A stretch of DNA of 64,000 nucleotides from Mucilaginibacter sp. L196 (GCF_009765905.1 NZ_LMUO01000009.1:818252-882251); one strand, 5' to 3'. Positions 27,060 to 36,539 are shown, counted from the first letter of the stretch. A program made the numbers and translations. The notes: a model not told the origin generated them from the sequence alone.

Positions 27060-27512
27060 TTAGGCTATCATTTCAGCAAGATATTTACTCAATTTCTCAA
27101 TATTCTGTTTCAATCCTTCTTCGGCTTTAAAGGTTTTTACCACTTGTATAAATTCCTCATGGCTCTCAAAAATCATATGCCATTTCAGGTGGGTTTGCTC
27201 GCCCTGCGCATCAAATTCTATAGTTGATGTAAAGGAAGGTGCCGAAACATGCTGATAAACAATTTTTTTGTGAAGCACGACCTCTTTAAATATGCTTTGG
27301 TTTTCGTAATTAGTACCATCTGGTCCGTGCATCACCAGGTTCCACTCGCCACCGGGTTTCATATCCATGGTGGTAATGGTATTGGTAAAGCCATTTGGAC
27401 CCCACCATTTGGCAATGTGTTCGGGCTTTGTCCATACTTCCCAAACTAAATCAATTGGCGCATTAAGCACCCTGGTAATTAAAAGCTCACGGTCTTTAGT
27501 GTTATTTTCCAT
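27060..27512 (-). CDS. AHSA1/SRPBCC-domain protein
   Basis: At 150 residues this is a single START-like SRPBCC domain of the AHSA1 family. It opens with the standard LITRVLNAPIDLVWEVWTKPEHIAKWWGP, and the later GGEWNLVMHGPDGTNY and W-H strands fit. Such small cytoplasmic proteins bind hydrophobic ligands in a deep cavity; the ligand is not known. It is the second gene of an operon with an ArsR-type repressor, whose end overlaps its start by about 11 bp. This pairing is very common. It is probably expressed when the repressor releases its operator. Confidence 0.88.
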   Translation of the reverse strand: MENNTKDRELLITRVLNAPIDLVWEVWTKPEHIAKWWGPNGFTNTITTMDMKPGGEWNLVMHGPDGTNYENQSIFKEVVLHKKIVYQHVSAPSFTSTIEFDAQGEQTHLKWHMIFESHEEFIQVVKTFKAEEGLKQNIEKLSKYLAEMIA

Positions 27513-27834
27513 GTTTTCTTTCTTTTTTTAGTTGATATAAATAGGTTTCTAAATTATCAAGTTTACTTTCCCAATGCTGGCGATATTGATCTATCCAGGA
27601 GGATACTTCGCTTAATTGGTCAAGTTTAGCTTCGCAATATCTTTCTCGTCCCTGCTTATTTATTTTCAGGAGTTCACACTCTACTAAAATCTTAATATGT
27701 AAGGATATGGCCTGCCTGCTAACATCAAAACTATCAGCTATTGCATTTACATTTAGCGGTTGATCAGCAACCATATTAATGATCTGACGGCGGGTAGGGT
27801 CGGCAATCGCCTGAAATACATCTCTTCTTATCAT
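27502..27834 (-). CDS. ArsR-family winged-helix repressor
   Basis: The start MIRRDVFQAIADPTRRQIINMV (27834) is favoured. An upstream in-frame ATG at 27885 would place the operator inside the gene. The 110 residues form a winged helix: NAIADSFDVSRQAISLHIKIL is the recognition region. No metal-binding CxC motif is seen, so it is one of the non-metal ArsR relatives that pair with AHSA1 proteins. Two copies of a perfect dyad immediately upstream suggest autorepression. It is cytoplasmic. Confidence 0.88.
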   Translation of the reverse strand: MIRRDVFQAIADPTRRQIINMVADQPLNVNAIADSFDVSRQAISLHIKILVECELLKINKQGRERYCEAKLDQLSEVSSWIDQYRQHWESKLDNLETYLYQLKKERKHGK

Positions 27835-27839
27835 ATTGT

Positions 27840-27881
27840 GCAAGTATTTGCTTGCAAATATAAATGCAAGTATTTGCTTGC
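27840..27881 (-). promoter_or_regulatory. Twin operators of the ArsR/AHSA1 operon
   Basis: GCAAGTATTTGCTTGC occurs twice, at 27840-27855 and 27866-27881. Each is a perfect GCAAG-N6-CTTGC dyad, and the repeat distance is 26 bp, about two and a half helical turns. They begin 6 bp upstream of the repressor start codon, so bound repressor would block initiation. The rest of 27882-28172 shows no gene or other pattern. Confidence 0.75.
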
Positions 27882-28172
27882 GCAAATTTTTCTTGAAATA
27901 AATTGATTTTATAAATCATGATTTTCTCAAACAGTATGATCTGTACTTTTCTCCTGCGGGAAAGCTGCTTAAAAAGTTCAAATACCTATTCATTAAATAA
28001 ATAGGTATGCTTTATATGTTAACCATCGGTTTTAGGATACCTAAATCAAGTTTTAAACCAGCCAATTAAAACACATAATTAAAAATTATGGTGACTAATT
28101 GATATGGTCAAATAAGTAATGATTTATATAGAAAGTAATTGTTTTTGTGATTTGATAAGGTGAACGTTTCCG

Positions 28173-28838
28173 TCATTCTTTTTTGAATTCTTTTACCGTA
28201 CCATCTGGGTTAAAATAAATTTCATAACTCGAGCGTGCGCCGGTCATATCGTTACAATACCATTCCCTGACCTGCGGTTCATAATAAATATGATTAATAC
28301 TGGTTGTACTTCCTACATGTTTGGCGCTATCGGCATAGGTCTTGGCCATTTTGGCTACAGTTTTAAAATGTATAGAATCCAGCGGTATAGATTGGCTGCT
28401 TACACTTTCGGCAGTAATATTCCCGCCAATATTTACCGGCTGTCTTGCTCCCCATTGTTTGTCGCTGCTGTAGTCATAGCTATTTACATTTTGCAGCGTG
28501 TCCGGATCTTGTATTTGTATCATAATGCGGCCATCATCATACATATGCAAGTCGCTATACACGTTTATCTTTTTACCCTTTAGCTCAGGAAGGTTCCTTA
28601 ATGCTGCCTCGGCCTGCGCCAGTGCATTGGCATCGGTCAAAAAATTACTGGTGTTGCTATTACCATCGTCTTCTGACGACATGAAAGCATCAATTTTATT
28701 CTGCCGGGGCCGCCCGTTCAGCGTATCATCGATGGATTTGGTAATTTGCTTACATGCTGATAGTAATATCGTTGAAAGAATGACAGCGAGATATAACGGG
28801 AGTGATTTTTTCATCAGTTTGGTAATTAACGGTATCAT
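28173..28838 (-). CDS. Lipoprotein of unknown function
   Basis: The protein has a lipoprotein signal ending in the lipobox LLSAC, followed by a mature part of about 190 residues with no family I recognise. The ATG at 28838 overlaps the upstream stop as ATGA, which favours it; MKKSLPL at 28814 is the alternative. The body has a helical segment NALAQAEAALRNLPELKGKK, then beta-rich stretches with DDGRIMIQIQDPDTL. The tail SYEIYFNPDGTVKEFKKE resembles small lipid-anchored sensor or inhibitor folds. It is co-transcribed with the membrane protein upstream; the function is unknown. Confidence 0.75.
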   Translation of the reverse strand: MIPLITKLMKKSLPLYLAVILSTILLSACKQITKSIDDTLNGRPRQNKIDAFMSSEDDGNSNTSNFLTDANALAQAEAALRNLPELKGKKINVYSDLHMYDDGRIMIQIQDPDTLQNVNSYDYSSDKQWGARQPVNIGGNITAESVSSQSIPLDSIHFKTVAKMAKTYADSAKHVGSTTSINHIYYEPQVREWYCNDMTGARSSYEIYFNPDGTVKEFKKE

Positions 28839-29782
28839 TTAGTCAGTTCACTGGCAAGGCAGATATTCTGCGGATCGCTACCCAGATAAAAAATATCAAT
28901 TGTTTTTTGCTGCACTAATCCTGTGTCTAATATGCCTATGGTTTTTTTAAAACTTACACTGTTCAGTTTATTATTATGGTCGGTATACTGCAGGTCAAAC
29001 CGTACCTGCGGCCGGTTATTGATATATACTCCCGTTTGCGATGCGGCTACAACCTGGGCCTGGGTTTCGTAACCATAATATTTATGCTGCAATTGGTTTT
29101 TGGTAAACTTGCCGCGTCGCAGAAATAAGGTGATCCCCATTAATATCAGCGGACATAAGACCAACGGATGGTCCCACACCAGGAATCGCCAGCCTGTACC
29201 GTTGTTTTCACGATTGTAGCTGTACATGTAATAACCTGCTATAATTGAGGCACAAAATAGCCATAGTATAGAGCCTATAGCCAAACCGCGTGTGGTTGGC
29301 CCATTGTACTGAGCTCCATCCAGCTGTAGGTAAGGTACATTTTTAAGGGTTTTATCAACCCGCAATTTTATTGTTTTTCCGGTATCAAAACGGTGCAGCA
29401 CCGGATTATTATCATTCATATCCATTGTTTCATGGATGGTAGTGCCTACAAAATTTTGTAGCTCCATCACCAGGCGGTATTTATTCATACCGGTTGTGTC
29501 GGGCGCGAGTGCTGTATTTTGTATAATTTTAGCAGTCTTTAATTCCCCATTCTGCATCAGGTTATTCAGCCTGCGGATGGCAATAAATCGACCTAATATC
29601 AGGCTGTTAAAAAGGGCGCGTAAGAGCAATATGCTCAGCAATAGTGATACCCCAAGCCACATAAATGCCATAACCGGGGTACTTCCATCCGAAAACATGG
29701 ATAAATTATAATACATGATCATTGGAAAGGGAATCGCCCAGAATAACAGGAACAATAATCCAAAAAGCCCGGTGGTTTTCAT
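28835..29782 (-). CDS. Membrane protein with duplicated DUF3592-like domain
   Basis: The 315 residues contain about four hydrophobic helices: two at the start and two around residues 165-215. Two similar soluble beta-rich parts follow a helix pair each. The first is around NKYRLVMELQNFVGTTIH and the second around RPQVRFDLQYTDHNNK, ending IDIFYLGSDPQNICLAS. The second part matches the DUF3592 pattern of a strand pair followed by Y-x-x-x-DP. The internal duplication is my reading. It lies upstream of the lipoprotein, with a 4-bp overlap, so the two probably form one complex in the inner membrane. No function is known. Confidence 0.7.
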   Translation of the reverse strand: MKTTGLFGLLFLLFWAIPFPMIMYYNLSMFSDGSTPVMAFMWLGVSLLLSILLLRALFNSLILGRFIAIRRLNNLMQNGELKTAKIIQNTALAPDTTGMNKYRLVMELQNFVGTTIHETMDMNDNNPVLHRFDTGKTIKLRVDKTLKNVPYLQLDGAQYNGPTTRGLAIGSILWLFCASIIAGYYMYSYNRENNGTGWRFLVWDHPLVLCPLILMGITLFLRRGKFTKNQLQHKYYGYETQAQVVAASQTGVYINNRPQVRFDLQYTDHNNKLNSVSFKKTIGILDTGLVQQKTIDIFYLGSDPQNICLASELTK

Positions 29783-30081
29783 TGTAATTCGTTTTTAACT
29801 CCCATATAAATAGTTAAATACGCTGATATGTTTTTAAATTATTCAAAATGTTTCCTGTCTTGGGTATTACAAGCTATTAGGATACACCATTCTATATTCA
29901 TCCACATTAAGCAATCAAAATTACGAGTCGGATAAAAGTCAATCCACTAAAAAATAAAACTTATCTGCCCGCTTGTTTATGTTTTACTTTTTATTCCGGC
30001 GAGGGTTATCTTTGAGAATGTGATGGATATGGAGTTAATTACAGGTGATAACATTAATAAAATCGCACATCTGCTGTAACG

Positions 30082-30112
30082 TTTCCGTACGGTATTTATA
30101 AAGTTATATTTG
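30082..30112 (+). promoter_or_regulatory. Predicted promoter of the FtsX-like permease
   Basis: A perfect -7 box TATATTTG lies at 30105-30112, with TTTC about 19 bp upstream near the -33 position. It is 82 bp before the ATG. The rest of the 412-bp spacer 29783-30194 is AT-rich and holds no gene that I can support. Confidence 0.5.
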
Positions 30113-30194
30113 TAAGCTTTTTATTTTCAGTTAGTTAATTATATGGCATGGATTTTAAATAGTATGTTAGCATTCACACTAAAATGGCATAATT

Positions 30195-32561
30195 ATGTTG
30201 CAGACGTATTTTAAACTTGCTTACAGAAATATAATAAAAGATAAAGCTTATTCTATTATTAATATAACAGGATTAGCAATAGGGCTGGCCTCAAGTATCC
30301 TGATCTTGCTTTGGGTACAGAATGAATTAAGCTACGACAAGTTCCATAAAAATGCCAACCAGATATATCGTATAAGCTGTAATCTGGTTGATTCTAAAAC
30401 TGTGGGAACCCCGGCAGGTATGCCAGCAGGATTGGCAGCAGAAATGCCGGTTGTTAAAAACACGGTTCGTATACAGCCAAGCAATACTACTCTGCTGGAA
30501 GCAGGCAACAAAAAATTTGAAGAAGAACGTGTGTTTTATGCAGACCCAAGTTTCATGGATGTGTTTTCATTTCCGTTGGTTAAGGGTGACCGTACCACTG
30601 CATTAAAACAGGTGGATGGCGTTTTAATAACGCAGGAAATGGCAACAAAATACTTCGGAAACGAAGATCCTATTGGCAAAGTAATAAGAAAAGACAATAA
30701 AGAAAACATGGTTGTAACGGGCGTTTTGGCCAATATTCCTGCTAACTCCGACCTCCAATTTGACTTTATTCTTCCGATGACCTCGTTAGCCAGAACGAAT
30801 GATGATTTAAAAAATAGTGTATGGACTAATTTCAATTTTTATGACTATTTGCAATTAGACAAGAGTTTTAATCCTTCTGCTGCCAATTTATTAAGCCTGG
30901 AAAAGCAAATAAACCAGGTATTTCATAAGCATGCTGCAGATATGAAGGCCACATTCCAATTGCAGCCCTTAACCAAAATTCACCTGTTGCCCGAAGAACT
31001 GGGGGATTTGCCGGGCCACGGGAATGCACAATACGTAAATATCTTTTTTATTATCGCTATTTTGATACTTATAGTAGCCTGTATCAATTTCATGAACCTG
31101 GCTACTGCACGTTCAGCCCGCAGGGCCAAAGAAATTGGTTTACGCAAAGTTGCAGGCGCTGTACGCGGGCAGCTGATCCTCCAGTTTTTAAGCGAATCGG
31201 TATTTATTTCCTTCCTATCCTTATTGCTTGCGCTGGGGATTGTCCTTTTATTCCTGCCGGTATTTAATCAACTGGCCGACAAAAAGCTTACCATCAATAT
31301 ATCGGATGTGAAGCTTTGGTTAAGCCTTTTTGGCATTGCCTTGTTAACCGGACTCATCTCGGGCAGCTACCCTGCCTTGTTCCTTTCCAGCTTTAACCCG
31401 GTTAAGGTGCTAAAGGGAAATGTAAAATCAATGGGAGGTAATTTACTGTTTCGCAACACATTGGTAGTAACCCAATTCATGGTATCCATTGTATTGCTGG
31501 TAGGTACAGTGGTTATTTACAATCAGCTTAAATTTATCAGAGATAGAAATCCCGGCTTTGAGAAGGCCAATCTCTTGTATATGCCGATGACAGGTGATAT
31601 CTGGGGCAAGCAGCAAGCGCTTAAAAACGAGTTAAAAAGAAATCCACTTACCAGCGATTTTACCATAATTACCGATTTACCCACCGACCTGGGGGGATGG
31701 ACTGTTAGTGTAAACTGGGACGGCAAAGATCCTCATTCGCAAATATCCATACCGGTAATGGCAGTAAATGAGGATTTTACCTATACATTCAGGATGAAGT
31801 TGGTGGCAGGCCGAAGTTTTTCAAGAGCATTTAAAACTGATTCAAACAGCTACATGATTAACGAAAAAATGGCGGGAATTATGGGTTTAAATGCTAATAC
31901 CGCAATTGGTAAACCATTAACACTTTGGGGCAATAAGGGCACTATTGTTGGTGTTGTAAAAGACTTTAATTTTAAGCCTGTTCAGCAGGCCATAGAGCCA
32001 TTGGTTATGCCCTTTAATAAGATAGGTGGTTTTGTAGTGTTAAGAACATCACCTGGAAATACCAGCGCAACTATACAGGTTTTATCAAAAATAAGCCAGG
32101 AACTCAACCCTGCTTACCCCTTTAAATTTGATTTCCTTGATCAGGATCTGTCCAATCTTTATAAAGGAGAACAACAGATGGGCAACATTTTTAACTTGTT
32201 CGCCATTCTGGGCATTTTTATCTCCTGTTTGGGTTTATATGGTTTATCTGCCTTTATGGCCGAGCAGCGTACCAAAGAGATTGGTGTACGTAAAGTATTA
32301 GGTGCATCCGTGTTAAACCTCATCTATTTATTATCCTCCGGAATCACCAGGTTAATCCTGATCGCTATAGTTATAGCCATACCGCTTTCATGGTATGCGG
32401 TGAATAGCTGGCTGTCTGGTTTCGCGTATCATATAAACGTTAGCTGGTTAGTGTTTTTCACGGCATCCCTGGCAGCTTTGGGGGTTGCCTGGCTAACTGT
32501 TAGTTATGAATCTATAAAAGCAGCAATTGTTAATCCTATAAAGAGTTTGAGAACGGAATGA
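30195..32561 (+). CDS. FtsX-like ABC transporter permease (MacB-type)
   Basis: The 788 residues show the Bacteroidetes double-FtsX layout. An N-terminal helix (about 20-42) is followed by a large MacB periplasmic core (about 45-245). Three helices with the FtsX signature ARSARRAKEIGLRKVAGA follow near 300-400. A second periplasmic domain and a final three-helix block with EQRTKEIGVRKVLGAS complete the protein. It has no ATPase of its own, so it needs a partner from elsewhere. These proteins act in mechanotransmission for antibiotic or lipoprotein export. It stands alone and ends at a bidirectional terminator. Confidence 0.9.
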   Translation: MLQTYFKLAYRNIIKDKAYSIINITGLAIGLASSILILLWVQNELSYDKFHKNANQIYRISCNLVDSKTVGTPAGMPAGLAAEMPVVKNTVRIQPSNTTLLEAGNKKFEEERVFYADPSFMDVFSFPLVKGDRTTALKQVDGVLITQEMATKYFGNEDPIGKVIRKDNKENMVVTGVLANIPANSDLQFDFILPMTSLARTNDDLKNSVWTNFNFYDYLQLDKSFNPSAANLLSLEKQINQVFHKHAADMKATFQLQPLTKIHLLPEELGDLPGHGNAQYVNIFFIIAILILIVACINFMNLATARSARRAKEIGLRKVAGAVRGQLILQFLSESVFISFLSLLLALGIVLLFLPVFNQLADKKLTINISDVKLWLSLFGIALLTGLISGSYPALFLSSFNPVKVLKGNVKSMGGNLLFRNTLVVTQFMVSIVLLVGTVVIYNQLKFIRDRNPGFEKANLLYMPMTGDIWGKQQALKNELKRNPLTSDFTIITDLPTDLGGWTVSVNWDGKDPHSQISIPVMAVNEDFTYTFRMKLVAGRSFSRAFKTDSNSYMINEKMAGIMGLNANTAIGKPLTLWGNKGTIVGVVKDFNFKPVQQAIEPLVMPFNKIGGFVVLRTSPGNTSATIQVLSKISQELNPAYPFKFDFLDQDLSNLYKGEQQMGNIFNLFAILGIFISCLGLYGLSAFMAEQRTKEIGVRKVLGASVLNLIYLLSSGITRLILIAIVIAIPLSWYAVNSWLSGFAYHINVSWLVFFTASLAALGVAWLTVSYESIKAAIVNPIKSLRTE

Positions 32562-32663
32562 TTTTATGCAATACGTTAATTAAGTATTTCAACTGTTCAT
32601 TCGCCTGTTGCTCTTGGTTCCCAACTTCGAATACCTATACATGTAACCTTAAGACTAAAGAAT

Positions 32664-32701
32664 AAAAAAAGCCTTCAGAAACTAATCTGAAGGCTTTTTT
32701 T
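32664..32701. terminator. Bidirectional intrinsic terminator
   Basis: AAAAAAAGCCTTCAGA pairs perfectly with TCTGAAGGCTTTTTTT over a 6-nt loop. It lies between the convergent permease and GH43 genes, so it can end transcription from both sides. Confidence 0.9.
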
Positions 32702-32740
32702 AGTGAAGCCGGAGGTGCTTGTATTGCCCTCAGTACTGAC

Positions 32741-33694
32741 TTAGTTTTGTTTTCCTGTCGGAATGACTTTTTTAATCGTACCATCGGGATTATAATATAA
32801 CTTATCTACGCATATTGATCTTTCCCAATCCTGATGGGAAAGCGCGCTGTTATGGTAAAAAGAATACCATTGACCCTTAAATTCTACTATTGAACCATGA
32901 TTGGTATAACTATCCGTAGCATCCATAAATATACCTTGATACGTCCATGGGCCTAAGGGGCTTTTACTGGTAGCATATCGCATCTGGTTTTTCTCATTGC
33001 CCACATCGTGGTTATCGGAATAAGATAAATAATAGATACCATTTCTTTTATGAACAAAAGTTGCCTCATGAAAATCTTGCAAACCTTCCATTGTCTTCAT
33101 TTCACCGTCTATTTCTACCATGTTATCCTTAAGCTTTCCGCCCTTGCAAATGCCACCGCCACCATAATAAAAATAAGCCTGCCCATCATCATCAACAAAC
33201 ACACATGGATCAATCATTGATTCCAGCCCCTCAATATAACCTTGCACTTTAAAGCCGCTTGCAGGGCTTTTGCTGGTTGCGACACCAATTTTCCAGCTGT
33301 TGTCCCATTTGGTATCACTTGGATGCGGGAAGTAAAAATAATACGTTCCGTTTTTGTATGCACAATCGGGTGCCCACATAAAGCCACCTTCTTTACGTCC
33401 CCATGGAACTTGGCTTGCGCGCAGAATTTCCCCATGATCTTTCCAGTGTACCATATCATCAGTGGAATATACATGGTACTGATCCATTAGATCGCATCCC
33501 CTGGCAGGAGCAATATCATGTGAAGGATATACATATAACCTGCCGTCCGCCCATACATGTGCTGATGGATCAGCGGTATATATGTCACGCACAAATGGAT
33601 TTTCTGCTAAATCCTGAGCAAAACAGGTGTCAGAAAATGGCGCTAATGTTATTATAAATAATGATAGAATGATGAGTCTTCTTATTTTTTTCAT
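32741..33694 (-). CDS. Glycoside hydrolase family 43
   Basis: The start MKKIRRLIILSLFIITLAPFSD at 33694 gives a signal peptide ending CFAQ; an upstream ATG would overlap the neighbour. The five-bladed propeller shows the three GH43 acids: Asp in TADPSAHVW (base), Asp in LESMIDPCVF (pKa modulator) and Glu in DFHEATFVHKR (acid). The His of TNHGSIVEF is also conserved. GH43 enzymes remove arabinose, xylose or galactose side groups; the specificity here is unknown. It is the last gene of a leftward operon with GH3, a tandem hydrolase and a TIM-barrel-like protein. It likely acts in the periplasm. Confidence 0.9.
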   Translation of the reverse strand: MKKIRRLIILSLFIITLAPFSDTCFAQDLAENPFVRDIYTADPSAHVWADGRLYVYPSHDIAPARGCDLMDQYHVYSTDDMVHWKDHGEILRASQVPWGRKEGGFMWAPDCAYKNGTYYFYFPHPSDTKWDNSWKIGVATSKSPASGFKVQGYIEGLESMIDPCVFVDDDGQAYFYYGGGGICKGGKLKDNMVEIDGEMKTMEGLQDFHEATFVHKRNGIYYLSYSDNHDVGNEKNQMRYATSKSPLGPWTYQGIFMDATDSYTNHGSIVEFKGQWYSFYHNSALSHQDWERSICVDKLYYNPDGTIKKVIPTGKQN

Positions 33695-33723
33695 GTTTAT
33701 TATATTATAGTTTATAAAATGCA

Positions 33724-34947
33724 TTATAAAAATTCTGCTGCCGCCCAAATATCCCGTATGGTATCTTCATCGCTAAGGCCGCCGGGCATAACTGCACTTC
33801 TATTATTGGCATGATACCAGTTCATTTGTTTAAGTTTTGATGTTTGCCGACTGCCGGGCATTTCCAGGTGACCGTTAATATCGGTTTTGTGTATCCAGTC
33901 ATAAGCATAATGTAACCAGAAAGTTCGGTATGGTTTATCTTGGTTAGCAAACCAACTGATCTCATCATAACCCCAAACCCAAAAGAAACTTCCGGCAGCT
34001 TTTGCGTGGCCGGGTTGGTTGCTACCGCCATAATTATCAAATTCAACTAAATAGGGTAGGTGATCGCATTTCCAGCCGCTGGGTGTAATACCACCTTTGC
34101 TGCGCAGATACAGCGCATCAGTATAGCCCACTTTTAAAGCGGCTTCCTGTGGTTTTTCAGTAGTTTCCATTATTCTTAACGGGAAAGCATGAACATCCAG
34201 TAACAATTTTCCATCACGCACAAAACCACCACCGGGAACGTGGGCATCACATATTACCATTCCCCGCCGGGCATGCCGGTGGGCATAGGCTCTGATCAAA
34301 CCAAGTATCTGGGCATAATTATCTAAATTCTTATCATTTTTGTTCATCAACTCCACCTGCCCAAAGTGGATACCTTCAATGCCGGCATTGATGTAAGAGA
34401 CGGCAAGAAAATAGAACAGCAGCTTGGTTTCAGGCCTGCTTACATCGGGCACTGACCCGTTACCCCATTTGTTTTTGAATCTACCATCAGTATACAGCAT
34501 ATCATCATAGCGGAATTTTCTTTGCTCAACAGGGATGCCTAAAGCTATAAACGCCCATGCCGGTATGGCAATCTGGTTTATCTCGTCGGTTATATTTTCG
34601 AAAATGCACGCTTGCAAAATAATATCAGGATCAGCCCTGTGTACTTTTAACGCCAGTGCTTTTTCTACTTCAAAATTTTGCATTAAGCGGGCCTCGTCAC
34701 CCCATTGGCATACAGCCCTGCCTATAAACTTTGCACCAATATTTTTGATCATACGCAGGTTATCATCAAAATCATTTTGATTGGTAAGCAAGTTTTGCAT
34801 AGTAATGGAACGGTCCAGATAATTTTCAAGTACCGGTCTTGAGATAGTATGGCTAAATTTATAACCCCTGCCTTTATTGGGGAAATTTTTGGTATATCCC
34901 AGGCTACAACATAACACTAATAACAGCGTAAGTGATTTCACTCTCAT
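33724..34947 (-). CDS. Secreted protein of unknown family, TIM-barrel glycosidase-like
   Basis: The 407 residues start with a signal peptide (MRVKSLTLLLVLCCSLGYT). I do not recognise a named family. The layout looks like a (beta/alpha)8 barrel: strand-helix units, with acids at strand ends such as E117 (CIFEN), E199 (IHFGQVELM), D234 (VICDAHVP) and E302 (LVEFDNYGG). The acids at E199 and E302 lie about 100 residues apart, as expected for acid/base and nucleophile of clan-A enzymes. Its place between a tandem hydrolase and GH43, in a polysaccharide locus, supports a carbohydrate-active role. This could be an unassigned glycoside hydrolase family, but that is inference. Confidence 0.65.
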   Translation of the reverse strand: MRVKSLTLLLVLCCSLGYTKNFPNKGRGYKFSHTISRPVLENYLDRSITMQNLLTNQNDFDDNLRMIKNIGAKFIGRAVCQWGDEARLMQNFEVEKALALKVHRADPDIILQACIFENITDEINQIAIPAWAFIALGIPVEQRKFRYDDMLYTDGRFKNKWGNGSVPDVSRPETKLLFYFLAVSYINAGIEGIHFGQVELMNKNDKNLDNYAQILGLIRAYAHRHARRGMVICDAHVPGGGFVRDGKLLLDVHAFPLRIMETTEKPQEAALKVGYTDALYLRSKGGITPSGWKCDHLPYLVEFDNYGGSNQPGHAKAAGSFFWVWGYDEISWFANQDKPYRTFWLHYAYDWIHKTDINGHLEMPGSRQTSKLKQMNWYHANNRSAVMPGGLSDEDTIRDIWAAAEFL

Positions 34948-34954
34948 ATAACAA

Positions 34955-36508
34955 TTAACTTTTCTTAGTTATAAAATCAACAACAGGTTGTGGATCTATA
35001 GTTAAAAAATGACCTTCGCCCTTTTTTACTATTATGGTAATATGGCCACCCATTTGTTGGTAACGCTTTTCAATTATACGGGTGTTATCCTGTAGCCAGG
35101 GGTCCTCACTGCCGCAAACATTCAGCAAGGGTATCCCGGCTTTGGCAAGCGGAGCCAGATTATCCAACAGAACAGTTTTACTCATCAGGTTGCGCATAAC
35201 AGGGTTTATAGTGTAAATGCAGCTAACTTTATCAGGGTTTTGTATGGCCCATGCATAAGCTTCACCAGCCGAAGCACCTGTACCTTCCATTATTGCTTTT
35301 TTAGCAAAGCCATGTGCGATTAGCATTTTATATGTGGCATTCCATTGGCTGCTGTCAGCACCAGATTGTTCGGTGAGCGGGGTTACAACAATATAATAAC
35401 CTTTTGCCAATAGCTCCTGGTCTACAACTGCATCTCTGTCAATCCTGTCAGAGCGGAAAATCCATGGCTTGCCCGGTGCTGGGTTATTGGGAATAATAAT
35501 CACCATGGTTGATGTGCCATAAAAGCTTTTGTGCTTTACATCATAACGATCATAACATGGTGTAAATCCGGGCCCGCTACAGGTTGCGTACGTATTCTCT
35601 TCCTTTAAGTACTTATAAGTTTTAGCCAGGCTATAATAGTACGACTTAGTGAATGTTGAATCAATAAAATCAGGTGCGGTAGCTGATGGCTGAATATTCT
35701 TTTCTATCCAATCAGCAATTATAGTTGGATTTTGCAGGCTATGGGGATGATGTGCTGTCCCTTCTTTAATCAGCACGGTAATACGGCCATTTAGCTGATG
35801 ATAAATAGTTTCAATAGGTAAGGTATTGGTTTCATATAAAAAATCCTGGCTGCCGCAAACATTTAGCAGCGGGATATCACGTTTAGCCAAATCTCCCATT
35901 TTTGCCATGCTTTCAGGCCGTATAGCCGGATTATCTCCATAAATACAGGAAACTTTATCAGGATGCGTTGTTGACCATGCATAAGCATTTATCCCGCCTC
36001 GGCTCATACCACCAAAGGCCGGTTTTGCTGATAAGCCACGATCAATAAGAAATTTATACCATGCATCCCATTGTTTGCCCGGGTCGCAATTAATATAGCC
36101 GATATAAAAGCCACGGTTAAGCAGCTCAACCTCATATTGTGGCTGATGATCCCAGTAAAAGCCCCGCCAGCACCATGGGTTACCCGTCGCAGCATGTTTA
36201 GGCATTATTAAAATACAACGTACTTGTCCCTTAATAGTATCAGTCATGCCATACTGTTCATTTTCAGTAGCTTTGATTGGCTTAATGATAAGGGTTGCTG
36301 TATCCATTAAAAAATCATAACGGTCATAACCTCCCCGCCACGTTGTTTTTAAATTGCCAAATGTACCGGACTCTGTTTGTGCCGATGCCGTGTTAACTAT
36401 TGTCACGCTTAACAAAAAGCAGCATACAATACCCCTGTTAATTATTCCCAAACACGCTATCGCATGTTTTAAAAAACTTGGCAATTTAATTTTTGCAGAA
36501 ATATTCAT
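34955..36508 (-). CDS. Secreted tandem alpha/beta-hydrolase (two esterase domains)
   Basis: The 517 residues hold a signal region (hydrophobic helix about 27-43, ending ASAQ) and two related alpha/beta-hydrolase domains. Domain 1 (about 57-272) has nucleophile S169 in GGMSRGG, D222 in CGSQD and H253/H254 in TAHH. Domain 2 (about 318-517) has S413 in GTGASAG, D469 in CGSED and H500 in GEGHF. Both repeat the phrases NPDKVSCIY or HPDKVSCIY and IPLLNVCGS, showing internal duplication. Both triads look intact. It probably removes ester groups such as acetyl or feruloyl from the glycan. It is the second gene of the leftward operon. Confidence 0.8.
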   Translation of the reverse strand: MNISAKIKLPSFLKHAIACLGIINRGIVCCFLLSVTIVNTASAQTESGTFGNLKTTWRGGYDRYDFLMDTATLIIKPIKATENEQYGMTDTIKGQVRCILIMPKHAATGNPWCWRGFYWDHQPQYEVELLNRGFYIGYINCDPGKQWDAWYKFLIDRGLSAKPAFGGMSRGGINAYAWSTTHPDKVSCIYGDNPAIRPESMAKMGDLAKRDIPLLNVCGSQDFLYETNTLPIETIYHQLNGRITVLIKEGTAHHPHSLQNPTIIADWIEKNIQPSATAPDFIDSTFTKSYYYSLAKTYKYLKEENTYATCSGPGFTPCYDRYDVKHKSFYGTSTMVIIIPNNPAPGKPWIFRSDRIDRDAVVDQELLAKGYYIVVTPLTEQSGADSSQWNATYKMLIAHGFAKKAIMEGTGASAGEAYAWAIQNPDKVSCIYTINPVMRNLMSKTVLLDNLAPLAKAGIPLLNVCGSEDPWLQDNTRIIEKRYQQMGGHITIIVKKGEGHFLTIDPQPVVDFITKKS

Positions 36509-36539
36509 TTCAGATTATAATTAGTTAAATGTGTTCATT

